DNA of 41,646 nt from a virus. Below are positions 39,764 through 41,646 of the stretch, in pieces. The stretch is from positions 1 to 41,646 of the IMG/VR virus record IMGVR_UViG_3300035698_026476; one strand, 5' to 3'. The stretch's first letter is position 1. Every line of letters starts with the position of its first letter. Position numbers and translations under genes: made by a program. Under the pieces are notes generated by a model that worked only from the letters and a program-made list of their open reading frames with translations, was not told where the DNA came from and ran no database searches.

Positions 39764-41275
39764 TCACCTTACAGTCGAATAAGCAGCACCAATAGACACC
39801 CCATGTCTCTTTGCGTATTGCTTCGCCTTTATATATTTTGACCTCTCCGCTTGAAACGATCCCGGAGGAGGCCCAGGTTTTTGTTTCTTAGGTATAATTG
39901 GCCTACTCATGAAGCCATACCTTGTACAATCATACCCTTCATCAGGTTGATCCGTATCCACATCTTCAGGATTCTTCACATCCTCCCTCAGGTTGAGCAT
40001 TTCTTCCCACCATCTCTTGCAGGAGTTAAACACCACAAACATAGGATTCTCACCCACAAGCAAGCCTTCACCATCTATCTCTTCTTGTACCTTAAATCGT
40101 TGATGAACTTGTTGTTTCCCTCTTGCCCGATCATTATCAGCCTTCAGAAAGAACAACCCCTCTTTGGAGGCATCCTCCACAAAGGACGGCCCGAAATTCT
40201 TATTCGAACCCTTAATCTTGGTAGGCGCCCAACATGCAGGATCGGCCACCCGATATTTAATTTTCTCCTGTTCTTCATCGATAATCTCCCTACACATCTC
40301 AATATTGGTCTGCCTCACCCCTGCATTGGGATTATCATCAATCATCCCATAGTGTTCCCGGTATAGGTAAAGAACGCCATCGAAATCCAAAGCAAACCAA
40401 AGAGCACACCAAGGTCTAGCATATCCCCAATCATAAACCATGAATTTCTCCCACTCAGGAGGAATCGGAAATGGCTCACATCCATGAACATGTTGATTTA
40501 ACTCAACAAATACCTGACCCTCAAACGCATCCCACTCCCCTAACAGAAACCTCTTCCGTTCAAGTTCTGGAAGCATCTCTAGGCGCTTCACATATCCCGG
40601 GTCATTCATCGTTAGGGAGGGGTTATCATAAACTGTGGCAGGAACAAAACACCTTGTCTGTCCAGAGGCGGGATCTACATAGGTAACAGGGATGGCCATC
40701 TCTCTCATTTCCCCATCCCCACTCAAATATTGCTTAGATTCCTTCGGAGCGCATGTATCCACAAATCGATCTTTCACCCATACATGGCCTAGGCCACCCG
40801 GATTACTTGTACCTCTTATGCGGAGATCAAGATCGCTCACACTCCTCCTAACATTCGCCATAATGAATAGATAAATTGTCTTAGTGAATTCAGTAAGTTC
40901 ATCAAACCCAATGAAATGAAATTCTTTCCCGTGGTAGTTGTGCTTATCTTGCTCATGCTGGACATGGCCCAGGGATACCTTTCCACCTCCAGGGAAATAC
41001 CATCTATGTTCACTTGAAACATAATATCCCCCCATTTGGGGATAAAGAAGCCAACAACGGTCGATAACTTCCTGCAATCGAGGAAACGTTCTCCGTAGGA
41101 TAAGGCCGTGGTATTTTGGGTGCCATGCAAATCTTGTAGCCTCGACAATGAGGCAATCTGTTTTTCCCGGTCCCTTAGCTCCCCCGAAGAATACTTCAAA
41201 CTCATCCCGTTGGCAGAATTCCAACTGTGGTCCAGGATGGGGATACCAACTATATTGTCCCGTAGGTTCATTCAA
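39764..41275 (-). CDS. terL: terminase large subunit
   Basis: A 503-residue protein if started at TTG 41275 (AAGGGG six bases upstream, overlapping the terS stop by eight bases); the only in-frame ATG, at 41338, lies deep inside terS. The ATPase has FGGAKGPGKTD (Walker A) and FIGFDELTEF (Walker B). The nuclease has VYDWGYARPW, RVADPACW and DEGYDCTRYG with the metal-binding acids. It translocates DNA into the capsid and cuts it, partnering terS and portal. Start codon choice is uncertain. Confidence 0.9.
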   Translation of the reverse strand: MNEPTGQYSWYPHPGPQLEFCQRDEFEVFFGGAKGPGKTDCLIVEATRFAWHPKYHGLILRRTFPRLQEVIDRCWLLYPQMGGYYVSSEHRWYFPGGGKVSLGHVQHEQDKHNYHGKEFHFIGFDELTEFTKTIYLFIMANVRRSVSDLDLRIRGTSNPGGLGHVWVKDRFVDTCAPKESKQYLSGDGEMREMAIPVTYVDPASGQTRCFVPATVYDNPSLTMNDPGYVKRLEMLPELERKRFLLGEWDAFEGQVFVELNQHVHGCEPFPIPPEWEKFMVYDWGYARPWCALWFALDFDGVLYLYREHYGMIDDNPNAGVRQTNIEMCREIIDEEQEKIKYRVADPACWAPTKIKGSNKNFGPSFVEDASKEGLFFLKADNDRARGKQQVHQRFKVQEEIDGEGLLVGENPMFVVFNSCKRWWEEMLNLREDVKNPEDVDTDQPDEGYDCTRYGFMSRPIIPKKQKPGPPPGSFQAERSKYIKAKQYAKRHGVSIGAAYSTVR

Positions 41276-41597
41276 CTCCTTCCCCTTCCTTCCGTATAGG
41301 AGGCAACCCAATCGTGGGACCTGCAGCAACCTTGGCATCTACCTTGGAGGAACTCTCCTTAACAACCATCGATTCCAGGAACGACTTCCATATAGAAGCC
41401 TTTACGCTGGCCTGGACATTATCCTCATACACCAGCCTCAAACACGCCTTCTCAATAGGCTCCCCATATTCTTTAGCAAGCTCTTTGGCAGCTTTCTCTA
41501 TTTTCTTCTTAATCTTATCACTGAGGATCTTCGGAGGCTTAGGTTTCATCCCCGCTCCCGGTCTTGCACCCCCTCTTTTCCCCTTAACTTGTACCAT
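41268..41597 (-). CDS. terS: terminase small subunit
   Basis: The ATG at 41597 is preferred (109 residues), though the frame is open to the window edge. It begins MVQVKGKRGGARPGAGMKPK, the basic GGARPGAGxKPK opening common in small terminases, then a helical middle (KIKKKIEKAAKELAKEYGEP) and an Ala/Val/Pro-rich end. It binds the packaging site and recruits terL, whose gene overlaps its stop. Confidence 0.75.
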   Translation of the reverse strand: MVQVKGKRGGARPGAGMKPKPPKILSDKIKKKIEKAAKELAKEYGEPIEKACLRLVYEDNVQASVKASIWKSFLESMVVKESSSKVDAKVAAGPTIGLPPIRKEGEGVE

Positions 41598-41646
41598 TAG
41601 AGGGTCCCCTCCCCCAAGATCAATCTTGGCGAGCACTCGGGCCAAC

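Noticed and set aside
39851-40366. 171-codon plus-strand ORF
   Set aside because: Antisense to terL; composition reflects reverse complement of the nuclease region.
40837-41271. 144-codon minus-strand ORF starting in an ATGA overlap with terS
   Set aside because: It lies wholly inside terL in another frame; terL has all ATPase and nuclease motifs, so this is a shadow frame.
1-41646. CRISPR array, integrase, transposase or rRNA
   Set aside because: Looked for and not seen; the only regular short repeats are the iterons, whose spacing and orientation are irregular.

Overview
The window looks like a nearly complete, tightly packed genome of a tailed dsDNA bacteriophage with podovirus-type gene content: terminase, portal, scaffold, capsid, head-tail adaptors, a P22 gp10-like stabilisation protein, three candidate internal virion proteins and a beta-helix tailspike, with no tape-measure or sheath gene. 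The host cannot be named. Strong AGGAG-type ribosome binding sites indicate a bacterium. Two small signal-peptide/lipoprotein genes would suit a diderm host, but this is weak evidence. No integrase, repressor or transposase was recognised.

Layout. Positions 1-286 hold two small minus-strand genes (one cut by the window edge) that lead toward the terminase genes at the other end, as expected if the molecule is circular or circularly permuted. Positions 287-604 are a divergent promoter region. Positions 605-3204 hold a dozen very short, AT-rich early genes on the plus strand, several of them single-span membrane proteins. Positions 3205-3928 have no convincing gene but carry a near-perfect 22-bp palindrome, about 14 copies of ATGTTTAC-type repeats in both orientations and a (TA)10 tract, which together look like a replication origin or control region. 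Positions 3929-14781 form the plus-strand replication module: zinc-ribbon proteins, a Cas4/RecB-like nuclease with Fe-S cysteines, a Sak4/RecA-like ATPase, a proline-rich candidate ssDNA-binding protein, a coiled-coil protein, a uracil-glycosylase/exonuclease/PolA fusion and a DUF3987-type helicase. An AT-rich island (about 12530-13453) between polymerase and helicase carries a tRNA-like RNA whose anticodon arm is interrupted by about 82 nt of structured sequence.

Positions 14788-41597 are the convergent late operon on the minus strand, read from right to left: terS, terL, portal, small Cys-rich proteins, scaffold, major capsid and decoration-like protein; then an accessory cassette (GT-B glycosyltransferase, methyltransferase, HTH protein, zinc ribbon, GT-A glycosyltransferase); small secreted proteins; a fibre-like protein with 22-residue HxH repeats; head-completion and tail proteins; internal virion proteins; tail fibre and tailspike proteins; and finally an M15/hedgehog-like peptidase as candidate endolysin.

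Logic. Early products and the replication module copy and recombine the genome. The late operon packages it and builds the particle. The glycosyltransferase/methyltransferase cassette probably modifies the virion or the host surface. The best candidates for undescribed biology are the interrupted tRNA-like RNA, the iteron/palindrome region, the HxH-repeat fibre and the polymerase with a degenerate finger motif. All functional names come from motif reading; no database search was run.
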